From contig NZ_QRZF01000026.1 of the NCBI RefSeq assembly GCF_003464595.1, positions 9,195 through 73,194 on the forward strand: a stretch of DNA of 64,000 bases, given 5' to 3'. Of the stretch, positions 34,418 to 42,721 are shown in pieces; positions within the stretch are counted from its first letter, which is position 1; each line of letters starts with the position of its first letter. Source of the stretch: Bacteroides intestinalis (GTDB lineage: Bacteria > Bacteroidota > Bacteroidia > Bacteroidales > Bacteroidaceae). A model generated the notes under the pieces. That model was not told the origin of the DNA and did no database searches. It saw nothing but the letters and a program-made list of their open reading frames with translations. The position numbers were made by a program, and so were the translations under genes.

Positions 34418-35449
34418 TCAGTCGTTAAATAAGGTACGCTGACTATTGTAAAGACTACGTCCTAAATGCTTATAAGCCAGTTCAGTTACTTCACGTCCAC
34501 GGGGGGTACGTTTTAAGAACCCCTCTTTAATCAGGAACGGTTCATACACCTCCTCTAAAGTACCGGCATCTTCACCCAATGCCGTAGCAATGGTAGTAAG
34601 CCCTACCGGACCACCTTTGAACTTATCGATAATGGTACAAAGTATCTTATTGTCGATTTCATCGAGCCCATACTTATCGATATTCAGTGCTTCCAAAGCA
34701 AAGTTGGCAATCTCCGTATCAATGCTCCCCGACCCTTTCACTTGTGCAAAATCCCGCACGCGGCGCAGCAATGCATTCGCAATACGCGGCGTTCCACGAC
34801 TACGGGAAGCTATCTCAGACGCTGCTCTTGTAGAGCAAGGTACATTCAATATTCCTGCCGAACGGCGAATAATTCCACTCAACACGTCATCATCGTAATA
34901 TTCCAAATGCAGATTAATACCAAAACGGGCACGCAAAGGCGCAGTCAGCAAACCGCTACGGGTAGTAGCCCCCACCATCGTAAACGGATTCAGATCAATC
35001 TGAATACTCCGTGCAGACGGGCCTTTATCTATCATAATATCAATGCGGTAATCCTCCATTGCGGAGTACAGATACTCCTCCACCACCGGAGAAAGGCGGT
35101 GAATTTCATCGATAAACAGCACATCATTCGGTTCCAGACTGGTAAGCACCCCCGCCAAATCGCCCGGCTTATCAAGCACCGGACCGGAAGTTACCTTAAA
35201 GCCCACTCCCAGCTCATTCGCAATAATATTGGAAAGTGTCGTTTTACCCAATCCCGGAGGTCCATGCAGCAATACATGATCCAGCGCTTCGCCACGCAGA
35301 CGAGCTGCTTTAACGAAGATACGCAGATTATCCACCACCTTATCCTGTCCGCTGAAGTCTTCAAAGGACAACGGACGAAGTGCGTTTTCAAAATCGCGTT
35401 CCCTACTGGTCAATTGATTATCACGTATATCAAAATCTTCTCGTTCCAT
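34418..35449 (-). CDS. ruvB: Holliday junction branch-migration helicase RuvB
   Basis: This 343-aa AAA+ motor drives branch migration of Holliday junctions together with RuvA. Walker A is GPPGLGKT at 63-70, Walker B LFIDEIH with Asp114 and Glu115, the arginine-finger region GATTRSG is intact, and the C-terminal winged helix ([10 protein letters not shown]) is present. Length is normal. It starts only 3 nt after the stop of the TOPRIM gene, so it shares a transcript with the ATPase-TOPRIM pair. A housekeeping gene placed so tightly behind an accessory pair is unusual. Confidence 0.97.
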   Translation of the reverse strand: MEREDFDIRDNQLTSRERDFENALRPLSFEDFSGQDKVVDNLRIFVKAARLRGEALDHVLLHGPPGLGKTTLSNIIANELGVGFKVTSGPVLDKPGDLAGVLTSLEPNDVLFIDEIHRLSPVVEEYLYSAMEDYRIDIMIDKGPSARSIQIDLNPFTMVGATTRSGLLTAPLRARFGINLHLEYYDDDVLSGIIRRSAGILNVPCSTRAASEIASRSRGTPRIANALLRRVRDFAQVKGSGSIDTEIANFALEALNIDKYGLDEIDNKILCTIIDKFKGGPVGLTTIATALGEDAGTLEEVYEPFLIKEGFLKRTPRGREVTELAYKHLGRSLYNSQRTLFND

Positions 35450-35452
35450 TCA

Positions 35453-36094
35453 TTAATTATACAACTTGTTCAACCAATTAATAAATACCTTCGCTTGTTC
35501 GGCATCCGGATTCAATACATGAGCGGCAATAGCCTGCCCCATGGGTCTGCCTGGCTCATCCTGCCATGCCAGAAATGTATGTACTTTAGCTTTTGAGCGA
35601 TGTACTTCTTTATACTGTTGAATGCCTCCAGCTTCCAGTTCAATTAATACAGATTCCGCCTTTTGCATTAAAGCATTTTCTGGGGAAACTAACTTCAGAG
35701 CAAAGTCTTCCAGCATTCCCTCCAGATTGTTATTGGGCATAATCCATATGCCAACCACTGCATCGCATCTTTCCAGCGGATGTATAATCAATCCATCAGC
35801 AGACAATCCAAGCTTTTCGCAATTATATTTGCCACTCTTTATAAGAATATCAATTAATTGCATCCAACGCCCCTTTATATCAGTATCTGCATCTACCACA
35901 ATCCCGATACGCTGATAAACTGCCGGATTGGTTAGTGCTATTTTAAATCGTCTGGTAACGCTCTCATCACTTCCGCAAGCTTCTATATTAAAGTTCTCCG
36001 TCACCTTGTGATGTGCACATAACGAAGTTATCACATGTAAATCATTTACTCCTTCAACAAACAATTTATAGGGGAAAGTTATCTTATTACTCAT
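35453..36094 (-). CDS. TOPRIM-like protein (DUF3226 type), partner of the upstream ATPase
   Basis: This 213-aa protein carries the TOPRIM pattern: an N-terminal glutamate (Glu14 in LFVEGVND) and a DxD after a hydrophobic strand (Asp68 and Asp70 in GIVVDADTD). TOPRIM folds in OLD-family nucleases, topoisomerases and AriB cut nucleic acids. The rest has ADGLIIHPLERCDAVVGIWIMPNNNLEGMLED, resembling DUF3226 proteins. It starts 2 nt after the ATPase stop, so the two are translationally coupled. Nuclease activity is inferred from the fold, not shown. The most likely role is the effector of a two-gene ATPase-TOPRIM defence system. Confidence 0.75.
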   Translation of the reverse strand: MSNKITFPYKLFVEGVNDLHVITSLCAHHKVTENFNIEACGSDESVTRRFKIALTNPAVYQRIGIVVDADTDIKGRWMQLIDILIKSGKYNCEKLGLSADGLIIHPLERCDAVVGIWIMPNNNLEGMLEDFALKLVSPENALMQKAESVLIELEAGGIQQYKEVHRSKAKVHTFLAWQDEPGRPMGQAIAAHVLNPDAEQAKVFINWLNKLYN

Positions 36095-36096
36095 AT

Positions 36097-37197
36097 TTAC
36101 CGTATTTCAACATTACTTTGTGCTATAAACCGCATATCCTCTTCGTTGTTATAGCTCACAGCAACGATATTGCCTTCTCTATCATCCAAGCGAATAATCA
36201 GTCCTTGTTTTTTTTCATTGGCTACCACAAAGCTATTTATGCAATCACGACTATGAGAAGTCACAAAGACTTGCACATTCAGTTTTTCAGAAAGCATGAA
36301 AATAATCTCCCACAATTTAGTCTGCACTGTATAGTGAAGTCCTGTTTCAAACTCATCCAGCAAAAAGACTCCACCTTTGCAGTTAACCAAAGCAAGGATA
36401 ATGCTCAATATTCGGTTGATGCCATCCCCCATAGAACTTAAGCGAAAGCGCTGACCAGTATTTTTCAAAGTCACAAAAGGTACCCTCACATTAGAGTACT
36501 CATTTTCATTCAGAAAATTGAGTCTGTCAATCTGTGGCTCTATAATTTGTAAGGCCTCCACAACATACTTTTCCTTATCTGACAATGAAATTTTATCGAA
36601 AAGTATCACATTCCTTTTTCGTTGAAAATCCTGCACCATGATATATTCAAAGGGCATTTTATCTTTCACGTTACTTAAAGTTCTACGCTGAAAGAATGGG
36701 ATAAGTGCTTTAGGAGCAGAGGAAGAAGTAAGTTCCAATCCATCTCCCAGATATTGCAGTGAAGAAAATTCAGAAATACTATCAGAATCATTGTATGATA
36801 CATACTCTTGTATTTCAAACCCATCTTTATTCCTTATAGTCCTTTCAGCAACATGCACTAACCGGATATTCAACAAATCATCTTCTTCACCTATTAAAAT
36901 AGCAGCAGAGTTATGGAAATCTTTTTTATGACCGCTAAATAGAGAACTATAATGCTCCAGCAGTATTTTATTGGCATCAGTTTCACTTTTTGTGAAATCT
37001 ACATTCACCATTTCTCCCCTAATATCCAGAACTGTTTTCAGCCATTCATCGCTTCCATTCGATATATAGATAGAAATAGCTTCCAGCAATGTAGACTTAC
37101 CTACATTGTTGCGTCCCACTATCAGATTAACCGGAGCGAGCAACTTAAGCGACAACTCTTTCAGGTTCTTGTAGTTCTCGATGTATAATGACTTCAT
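36097..37197 (-). CDS. SMC/OLD-like AAA ATPase (AAA_15/AAA_21 type)
   Basis: This 366-aa protein is an ABC-type ATPase with Walker A GRNNVGKS at 28-35, an ABC-signature-like SSMGDGINR near 254-262, Walker B VFLLDEFETGLH with Asp281 and Glu282, and the H-loop His315 in VTSHSRD. This is the layout of OLD-family, RecF-like and AriA ATPases, with a central insertion instead of a long coiled coil. The frame is open to 37221; ATG 37197 (MKSLYIENYKNL) matches the family N-terminus. The TOPRIM gene follows after 2 nt. In such pairs the ATPase usually senses phage or DNA and controls the TOPRIM effector. Confidence 0.85.
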   Translation of the reverse strand: MKSLYIENYKNLKELSLKLLAPVNLIVGRNNVGKSTLLEAISIYISNGSDEWLKTVLDIRGEMVNVDFTKSETDANKILLEHYSSLFSGHKKDFHNSAAILIGEEDDLLNIRLVHVAERTIRNKDGFEIQEYVSYNDSDSISEFSSLQYLGDGLELTSSSAPKALIPFFQRRTLSNVKDKMPFEYIMVQDFQRKRNVILFDKISLSDKEKYVVEALQIIEPQIDRLNFLNENEYSNVRVPFVTLKNTGQRFRLSSMGDGINRILSIILALVNCKGGVFLLDEFETGLHYTVQTKLWEIIFMLSEKLNVQVFVTSHSRDCINSFVVANEKKQGLIIRLDDREGNIVAVSYNNEEDMRFIAQSNVEIR

Positions 37198-37519
37198 ACC
37201 GCAATCTTTTGTTTTCTGCAAAATAACTAATTTATTTTGAGATTATCCCTATAAGTTAACTCTTTTCACAAACAGCCTCACCGTATCAATGCAAAAAGTA
37301 CCGCATGAGAAAAAACTTCCGCATGCGGTGAAAAACACGTTTGGTCAATATCCTATGGGGGCTTACCCACGAAACGAATGTTGTACGCAACGTTCTCTTT
37401 CCGGATTAGCATGAACGATTCAAAATCTTTTTTAATTCTCATTTTTCATCACATAGTGCCCACTTAGGCCCTCATAACCATCCGGATAAACCAGAAAAAG
37501 ACATATCCAGTTCAGACCT
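37198..37519. other. Non-coding region with small hairpins
   Basis: I see no gene here. It holds the palindrome CCGCATGCGG (37319-37328), whose right half can also pair with an upstream ACCGCATG (37310-37317), and an 8-bp hairpin GAATGTTG/CAACGTTC (37376-37395) with a TACG loop. A -7-like but imperfect box is the closest I find for the ATPase gene. Confidence 0.55.
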
Positions 37520-37590
37520 ACTCCCTACCTTCTCCTTACTTTCTCCCTACCTACTCCTTACCTACTCCTTCTTATATACAAGGAGAAGGT
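37520..37590. repeat. Five 11-bp pyrimidine repeats with an inverted partner
   Basis: Units at 37520, 37531, 37542, 37553 and 37564 follow the consensus NCTCCYTACYT. The strand is almost purely pyrimidine except for the A positions. A purine segment AAGGAGAAGGT (37580-37590) is the exact complement of 37527-37537, so a hairpin of 11 bp can form. The 11-bp period is about one helical turn. Confidence 0.8.
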
Positions 37591-37667
37591 AAGACACAAC
37601 TAAGTCCGAGACCAGCCTTAATTATGACGAAGTACCACATTTTGAGAATGTTCCACATATATTTAAA

Positions 37668-37727
37668 ATTCATGAAAACAAACCGTCAAAATCAAAGGCT
37701 AAAAGAAAAAGTTTATTCATACCTTTG
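37668..37727 (+). promoter_or_regulatory. DUF6266 copy 2 promoter with shared upstream element
   Basis: The element at 37668-37693 matches 22 of 26 bases at 10596-10621, and the -7 box TACCTTTG (37720-37727) starts 52 bp after the element start in both cases. The leader to the start codon is about 110 nt, longer than in copy 1. Confidence 0.7.
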
Positions 37728-37837
37728 CAGTGCAACACTTTTCAAAGAGCAATGCATGAAGAATCAGAAAAGCCATGCCCAGACTTCTCTCTCCCTTCGC
37801 AAACAACAAAATATGAATTATTAAAAATTAAACTATC

Positions 37838-38473
37838 ATGGGAAAAATCAAACAAGGAGCTTTCGGCGGATTCACAGGAAAAGTAGGAAATCTGGTAGGA
37901 TGTACATGGAAAGGGATACCTTATATGCGTACCCGCCCTGCCAACATGACCAACCCACGCACCGAAAAGCAACAGGGACAACGCAGCAAATTTCAGGTAG
38001 CACTCAACTTTCTCAGAACAATCACTCCTTTTCTACGCATCGGATACCGGGAATTTGCGGAAAGGCAGACTGCTTTCAACGCCGCCATGTCTTATGTGAT
38101 GAAAAATGCCTTGGCAGACAGTGAGCAGGGATTAGTAATTGACTATAACAAAGTATTGGTGTCACATGGAAGCCTGACACAAGCATCCAATGCAACAGTC
38201 AGCACCGAAGACAGCAAAGCTCTCTTCACCTGGGAGGACAATAGCGAACAAGGGAATGCCATGACTACGGATGCAGCCATGCTATTAGTATACAACAAAG
38301 AGAAAACCGTGGCTGTTTATGATACATCAGCAGCTATGCGCTCGGATGGCAACGCCGAACTGGAACTTCCTAAAGACTGGAAGGATGATACTTTGATTGC
38401 CTACCTGGGTTTTTGCAGCGCAAACGATGAAAGTGTGGCCAACAGTATATGTCTGCCTATTACCGCTTCATAA
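37838..38473 (+). CDS. DUF6266 family protein, copy 2
   Basis: This 211-aa protein of unknown function starts MGKIKQGAFGGFTGKVGNLVG, sharing with copy 1 (10693-11436) the GGFxGKVGxxVG motif, NPRTEKQQGQRSKF, the SAFNAAMSY-like TAFNAAMSYV, the AMLLVYN motif and LIAYLGFCSA. It has no signal peptide and no membrane segment. Its end overlaps the converging alkD-like gene by 14 nt. It lies divergent from the ATPase-TOPRIM pair, with 640 nt of structured non-coding DNA between. I cannot assign a function. Confidence 0.8.
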   Translation: MGKIKQGAFGGFTGKVGNLVGCTWKGIPYMRTRPANMTNPRTEKQQGQRSKFQVALNFLRTITPFLRIGYREFAERQTAFNAAMSYVMKNALADSEQGLVIDYNKVLVSHGSLTQASNATVSTEDSKALFTWEDNSEQGNAMTTDAAMLLVYNKEKTVAVYDTSAAMRSDGNAELELPKDWKDDTLIAYLGFCSANDESVANSICLPITAS

Positions 38474-39170
38474 ATTCTTTTCGTTCTTCTTCCGGAAATT
38501 TTTCTATCGCATAGCGCAATGTCGTGCGGGGCATCACTTTACAATGCTTTTCAAGAAACTGCACCAATAAGTCCTTGTCCCGCTTCCCCATTTCCCGCAG
38601 CATCCAGCCTACAGCCTTTTGCATCAGGTCATGGCGAGTGTGCAAGAAGTGTTCAGAGAGAGCTATAATCTCGATGAAATCGTCGTTTTTGATTAATGTA
38701 TAGGTAGAGACCACTGCTATGCGCTGATCCCAAAGTAGATCGCTATCGGCCAAACGATAGAGAACATCACGAGGCTTATCTTTCAGATATTCGCCCACAA
38801 TACCCGGAGCGGATAAGTCAACCAAATCCCAGTTATTGATGCGGGCAGTCTGCGTCAGATAAAAGTTGAATATTTCTTTTTTGCCCTTTTCATCGCATTT
38901 TTTAAAGCGTTCTACCAACATCAGCAAGGCACACAGGCGGCATTCGTGCCATTCACTTTGCAACAATTCTACCATTACCTCGAACGGTGCATCTTTATGA
39001 CGCTTCGCCACGATACGGGTGTTAGGAACCACGATACCCAGAAACTTATCACCTTCTCCGTATTGTCCCTTTCCGGTTTTGAAGAAATTAGGAAGAAATT
39101 CCCGCTTTACAGGATCAATGTATTGCTCCAGTTCTTGCTGGATTTCCTTTGCTGTCTGCTTGCTTTCCAT
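38460..39170 (-). CDS. AlkD-like DNA alkylation repair HEAT-repeat protein
   Basis: This 236-aa all-helical protein matches the AlkD/AlkC superfamily of DNA glycosylases, which remove bulky or cationic alkylated bases without base flipping. Visible features are FFKTGKGQYGEGDKFLGI at 29-46, NNWDLVDLSAPGIVG near 112-126 (the Trp-Asp catalytic segment of the family) and LMQKAVGWMLREMGK near 183-197. The 3' end overlaps DUF6266 copy 2. The promoter lies inside a 21-bp inverted repeat, so the upstream region is unusual. Confidence 0.9.
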   Translation of the reverse strand: MESKQTAKEIQQELEQYIDPVKREFLPNFFKTGKGQYGEGDKFLGIVVPNTRIVAKRHKDAPFEVMVELLQSEWHECRLCALLMLVERFKKCDEKGKKEIFNFYLTQTARINNWDLVDLSAPGIVGEYLKDKPRDVLYRLADSDLLWDQRIAVVSTYTLIKNDDFIEIIALSEHFLHTRHDLMQKAVGWMLREMGKRDKDLLVQFLEKHCKVMPRTTLRYAIEKFPEEERKEFMKR

Positions 39171-39184
39171 AAATTATAAAAAAA

Positions 39185-39258
39185 GAATTGCATGAATTAC
39201 GCAAAGATACTCTTTACTTTATAAAACATAAAGAAGATTTGCGTAATTCATGCAATTC
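39185..39258. repeat. 21-bp perfect inverted repeat around the alkD promoter
   Basis: Arms 39185-39205 and 39238-39258 are perfect complements with a 32-nt spacer. On the minus strand the structure is followed by TCTTTTTTTA, terminator-like, ending 14 nt before the alkD start. The -7 box TATCTTTG of alkD (39202-39209) overlaps one arm. Confidence 0.85.
39202..39209 (-). promoter_or_regulatory. -7 box of the alkD-like gene
   Basis: The minus strand reads TATCTTTG, 32 nt before the start. It overlaps the first 4 bases of the left arm of the inverted repeat. Confidence 0.55.
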
Positions 39259-39282
39259 ATTTTTCGGAAAGCAGAGACTCTA

Positions 39283-40260
39283 TCATTGATTTGAACCGGT
39301 GCGGGATATTCTGGGTACAATACGTTCTTTACTTATCCGCAACCGATCCACCCCTCTTACTTTTTTGAAGTAAACATCACCAATATACATGGCCCGGGGA
39401 TGAATATTTTTCTTGTCTTTATGAGCATGATAAACAATGCGCAGCTTACCATCTTTATCAGTAAAAAGTGCATTATGTCCTATTCCTACCAGTCCTTTTT
39501 CATTCTGCAACAATGGGTTCTCACCATACTTTATCCATATCCCCATAATATCAGTAGCAGTGGCACAACCTATTCCATAGTCCTGGCATTCAAAACTGTT
39601 AGCTGAGTAGGTCATATAATAACGTCCATCATGCTTTATAACGAAAGGCCCTTCATTAACCCCTCCACACGTCTTTTCCCAAGGCTGAGTAGTTTTAATG
39701 CAAGGATGCAGTGTTTTCTCTTTCAAAGTTACCAAGTCTTTTTCGAGTTCAGCGACCCATACATTCAATCCATCGTTAAAACGGACAAAGAAAAGGTAAG
39801 CTTTACCATCGTCATCTATGAAGAGTGTATGGTCTATTGCTTTCTCATTGAACATCGGCTTTTTCTCCACTTGCTTAAAAGGCCCCAACGGAGAATCGGA
39901 CATAGCCACACAAATACGTTCGTCACCCGAATAGTACATATAAAACTTTCCATTCACCTGGTAGACTTCAGGAGCCCAAAACCAGGTCTCACCGTAAACA
40001 TCTTCTTTGTGCAGGGCCAAATGGCGTTTAGCTCCTCCCGGCACTTCCCAATGCTCCAGGTCTGTAGATACCAGGGCTTCAATGCCATCGAAGGAAGAAG
40101 TTCCATAGGCATAATAGAGTCCATCGTAATAAAAGATGAAAGGATCGGCAAAAAGCACTTGTTCCCCTTCCGGAACCTTCGGGACCGTTTGCGCTTTAGC
40201 AGTATACACTCCTGCAAGCATGCTCAAAATAATATAGCCTATAAATCTCATATCTTTCAT
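39283..40260 (-). CDS. GH43-like five-bladed propeller glycosidase
   Basis: This exported 325-aa protein (signal about 1-23) has the GH43 layout: base Asp39 in ADPFIF, the IDHTLFIDDDGKAYLFF segment with the pKa-modulating Asp, and the acid Glu in NEGPFVIKHDGRYYMTYS. GH43 enzymes remove arabinose or xylose or cut arabinan; the exact activity cannot be read. I set the start at 40260 rather than 40341 because it gives a signal peptide and does not overlap galM-like coding. It follows the aldose epimerase gene by 31 nt, in the operon of the second polysaccharide locus. Confidence 0.85.
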   Translation of the reverse strand: MKDMRFIGYIILSMLAGVYTAKAQTVPKVPEGEQVLFADPFIFYYDGLYYAYGTSSFDGIEALVSTDLEHWEVPGGAKRHLALHKEDVYGETWFWAPEVYQVNGKFYMYYSGDERICVAMSDSPLGPFKQVEKKPMFNEKAIDHTLFIDDDGKAYLFFVRFNDGLNVWVAELEKDLVTLKEKTLHPCIKTTQPWEKTCGGVNEGPFVIKHDGRYYMTYSANSFECQDYGIGCATATDIMGIWIKYGENPLLQNEKGLVGIGHNALFTDKDGKLRIVYHAHKDKKNIHPRAMYIGDVYFKKVRGVDRLRISKERIVPRISRTGSNQ

Positions 40261-40291
40261 GATTCCTATTTTATCAAAAGTACATAATAAT

Positions 40292-41422
40292 TTATTTGCG
40301 CACGGAGAATTTATAAATACATTGTGTATTATACTTCTCACCCGGTCTTAATATAGCCGACGGCCAATCAGATTTATTGGGAGTATCGGGATATTTATCC
40401 GTCTCCAGGCAGACTGCTGCACGGAAATTATATACTATACCTTTCTTTCCGGTCAGTGTTCCATCCAGGAAGTTTCCACTATAAACCTGAATACCCGGTT
40501 CATTGGTATAAACATCCAGTATAATACCTGTTGCAGGAGATTCAAGTGTAGCACAGGAACGAGTAATATCTTCTTCTGTATTCAGCACCCAATTATGGTC
40601 AAAGCCATGTCCGTTTTTCAATTGTTCGAAATCCAGGTTCATGCGACTGCCAATCGCTGCAGGAGTCCTAAAGTCCATAGGTGTTCCGTCTACTGCTGCC
40701 AGTTCACCAGTAGTCATAAACGTGCTGTCCACCGGAGTGTAATAGTCAGCATCTACAGTCAACAGATAATCCGAATTGTTCTTGGAAGGATCGCCGTCAA
40801 GGTTGAAATAAGAGTGGTTAGTCATATTAATGATGGTCGGTTTATCCGTATCAGCCTCATATTGAATATGAATAGAGTTGTCATCCGTCAACGTCATGGT
40901 TACCTTGCAATTCAGGTTACCGGGAAACCCTTCCTCACCATCTTTTGCCAGATAAGTCAACTGCAACTCCCGATCGTTCTTCTGAAGACCATCGAAAACA
41001 CGATATTGAAACCCTCTCGGACCGCCATGCAGACAATGTCCGTAATTATTCTGCGACAACTGATATTCTGTACCATCCAGAACAAACCTTCCCTGATTGA
41101 TACGATTGGCATAGCGGCCTATGGTTGCACCCAGATCAGAAGGGAATCTCAGATAATCCTGTATCGAATCGAATCCTAATACTACATCACGCATCATTCC
41201 TTCTTTATCCGGAACCAGCACAGAAACGATACGTCCTCCGAAGTTGGTGACGCATACCTCCATGCCATTCTTATTTTTCAGAACGAACAGGTCTGTTTTC
41301 TTTCCGCTTACTTCCGTCTGAAAATGGCTTCGTTTTAGGCCCGATGCCGTCAAGTCTTCTTTTTGGCCAGTAGTGCATGCAACCAGTAAGACTACACACA
41401 TCCAAAGAACTAATTTCTTCAT
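40292..41422 (-). CDS. Aldose 1-epimerase (mutarotase) lipoprotein
   Basis: This 376-aa protein has a lipobox (LLVACTT) and the GalM fold: FGGRIVSVLVPDK, GRYANRINQGRF near 106-117, HCLHGGPRGF and the TNHSYFNLDGD motif with a catalytic His. The acid Glu lies in the C-terminal YNFRAAVCLETDKYPD segment. It converts alpha and beta anomers of free sugars so that downstream enzymes can use them. Lipidated mutarotases are common in Bacteroides polysaccharide loci. It sits between the small peptide gene and the GH43-like gene. Confidence 0.9.
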   Translation of the reverse strand: MKKLVLWMCVVLLVACTTGQKEDLTASGLKRSHFQTEVSGKKTDLFVLKNKNGMEVCVTNFGGRIVSVLVPDKEGMMRDVVLGFDSIQDYLRFPSDLGATIGRYANRINQGRFVLDGTEYQLSQNNYGHCLHGGPRGFQYRVFDGLQKNDRELQLTYLAKDGEEGFPGNLNCKVTMTLTDDNSIHIQYEADTDKPTIINMTNHSYFNLDGDPSKNNSDYLLTVDADYYTPVDSTFMTTGELAAVDGTPMDFRTPAAIGSRMNLDFEQLKNGHGFDHNWVLNTEEDITRSCATLESPATGIILDVYTNEPGIQVYSGNFLDGTLTGKKGIVYNFRAAVCLETDKYPDTPNKSDWPSAILRPGEKYNTQCIYKFSVRK

Positions 41423-41433
41423 AGTCTGTCGTA

Positions 41434-41550
41434 TTATTTATCATAACGGAAAAAGTCAATATCTACGTATCCACCGGCATTTCTTGTGTTTACATAACCC
41501 ATCATTACAAGCAGTATCATGCAAATCAACCATAAACCTAACTTCTTCAT
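41434..41550 (-). CDS. Small membrane peptide gene (38 aa)
   Basis: A 38-codon frame starts with ATG at 41550 and ends with TAA at 41434-41436. It encodes a positive N-terminus (MKKLG), one hydrophobic segment LWLICMILLVMMGYV (about 6-20) and a polar tail ending RYDK. AAGGA lies just before the start. It fits exactly between the GH43-like gene (29-nt gap) and the epimerase gene (11-nt gap), all on the same strand. It could be a membrane-anchored micropeptide or a short exported peptide. No family is recognised. Confidence 0.6.
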   Translation of the reverse strand: MKKLGLWLICMILLVMMGYVNTRNAGGYVDIDFFRYDK

Positions 41551-41579
41551 TCGTCCTTGTTTTTTTAGTATTGATTATT

Positions 41580-42548
41580 TCACTTCTTCAGATAAGGTTT
41601 CCCCTTCTTCCAGAAAACCTCCACATTGGTTATGAGCCACGTTTTACCATAGTCATTATTACCTTGATAAAACAGATAAGTTCGTCCGTCAAGGTCAGTA
41701 AACAAATGAGGATGACCGGATTCACAAGAATTCCATTCACCCGGTTTGCCATTGGGCATGAAAGGCTTGTCGAACAAACGTTCCCAATGTATACCATCTT
41801 TGCTGACAGCGACTCCTACCTGCTGGGGGGCATTGTTGTATGCTCCAGCATAAAACATGAAAAGTTTCCCATTTTTCTTCGCTATGGAAGCGCCTTCAAT
41901 ACATTCTCCTTCCCAAGTCAGTTCGGGATATAGTATTGCCTCATCTATTGCAAGTTTCCAGTCATCCCGACTGAAATCTGTATCTCCGGGCGCTACGGCA
42001 ACTCCTTGCATCTGAATCTTAAAGTCCTTGTCACGCGTGGCAAAATACAAATAGTATTTACCTTTGAACTCGCAAACCTCCGCATCAATGGCACGCCCGC
42101 AATTCCAGTCTCCATCAGGACGAAAAATAGGATTGGTCGGATTTCGCTTAAAGTTAATCCCATCTTCAGATACGGCATGACAAATGGCATCTTTCGCTCC
42201 ATTCCCATAAGTCTGATAAAACAGATTCACTTTCCCATCCTTGACCAAGGCTCCGGGAGCACATAACCCATTCTTTTCATAATCCTCTCCAGGTACCGGA
42301 GTGATCTCCCCGACCTTATTCCAGCGAATAAGATCATGACTTTCAGCAATGCCTATATTCCAACCGGAAGCAGGATTATCTTTATAAGGAGGAATTGAAT
42401 AATACATCAGATATCTCCCTTTAAAGTTGACAACATGGGGATCTTTACTGAAAGGGATGCCTATCCGAGTAGTATCCCCAAACATCATTTGTGCCTGTAG
42501 CAGGACAGGAACCGCAAGTAACAGAAATAATAAAATACTTTTTCTCAT
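41580..42548 (-). CDS. GH43-like beta-propeller glycosidase
   Basis: This exported 322-aa protein (signal about 1-20) shows propeller repeats such as PFSKDPHVV (Asp36), NGLCAPGALVKDGKVNLFYQTYG, AIDAEVCEFKGKYYLYF and GASIAKKNGKLFMFY. This is the GH43/GH32-like five-bladed fold; the subfamily is unclear and some relatives in this clan are GH117 or GH130. The start at 42548 is preferred over 42566 because of the signal peptide. It is the first gene of the four-gene minus-strand set ending at 39283 and is divergent from the hybrid sensor. Confidence 0.8.
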   Translation of the reverse strand: MRKSILLFLLLAVPVLLQAQMMFGDTTRIGIPFSKDPHVVNFKGRYLMYYSIPPYKDNPASGWNIGIAESHDLIRWNKVGEITPVPGEDYEKNGLCAPGALVKDGKVNLFYQTYGNGAKDAICHAVSEDGINFKRNPTNPIFRPDGDWNCGRAIDAEVCEFKGKYYLYFATRDKDFKIQMQGVAVAPGDTDFSRDDWKLAIDEAILYPELTWEGECIEGASIAKKNGKLFMFYAGAYNNAPQQVGVAVSKDGIHWERLFDKPFMPNGKPGEWNSCESGHPHLFTDLDGRTYLFYQGNNDYGKTWLITNVEVFWKKGKPYLKK

Positions 42549-42692
42549 ACGTATAAAGATTTTCAATGAATCTATTTCAAAAAAAATTATATTTATTCTA
42601 TCGGGTAATTTTCAAGGAAACTTTCTTTTTTATTTTACCTAGAAATTGCTTTCCAAAAGACAAACTTATAAAATCTTATCTGGTTGACATCG

Positions 42693-42721
42693 CAAATGTA
42701 TGCAGGTTTTTAGCTAAACAA
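42693..42721 (-). promoter_or_regulatory. Promoter of the GH43-like/epimerase operon
   Basis: On the minus strand TTG (42719-42721) and TACATTTG (42693-42700) are separated by 18 nt, a good Bacteroides -33/-7 pair. The leader would be about 140 nt. The rest of 42549-42944 is AT-rich and holds no gene that I can see. Confidence 0.6.

Noticed and set aside
35453..37197. Naming the ATPase-TOPRIM pair as PARIS or Gabija
   Set aside because: PARIS AriB is a DUF4435-type protein and Gabija has a fused GajA plus a UvrD-like helicase; neither matches the TOPRIM seen here, so only the general class is claimed.
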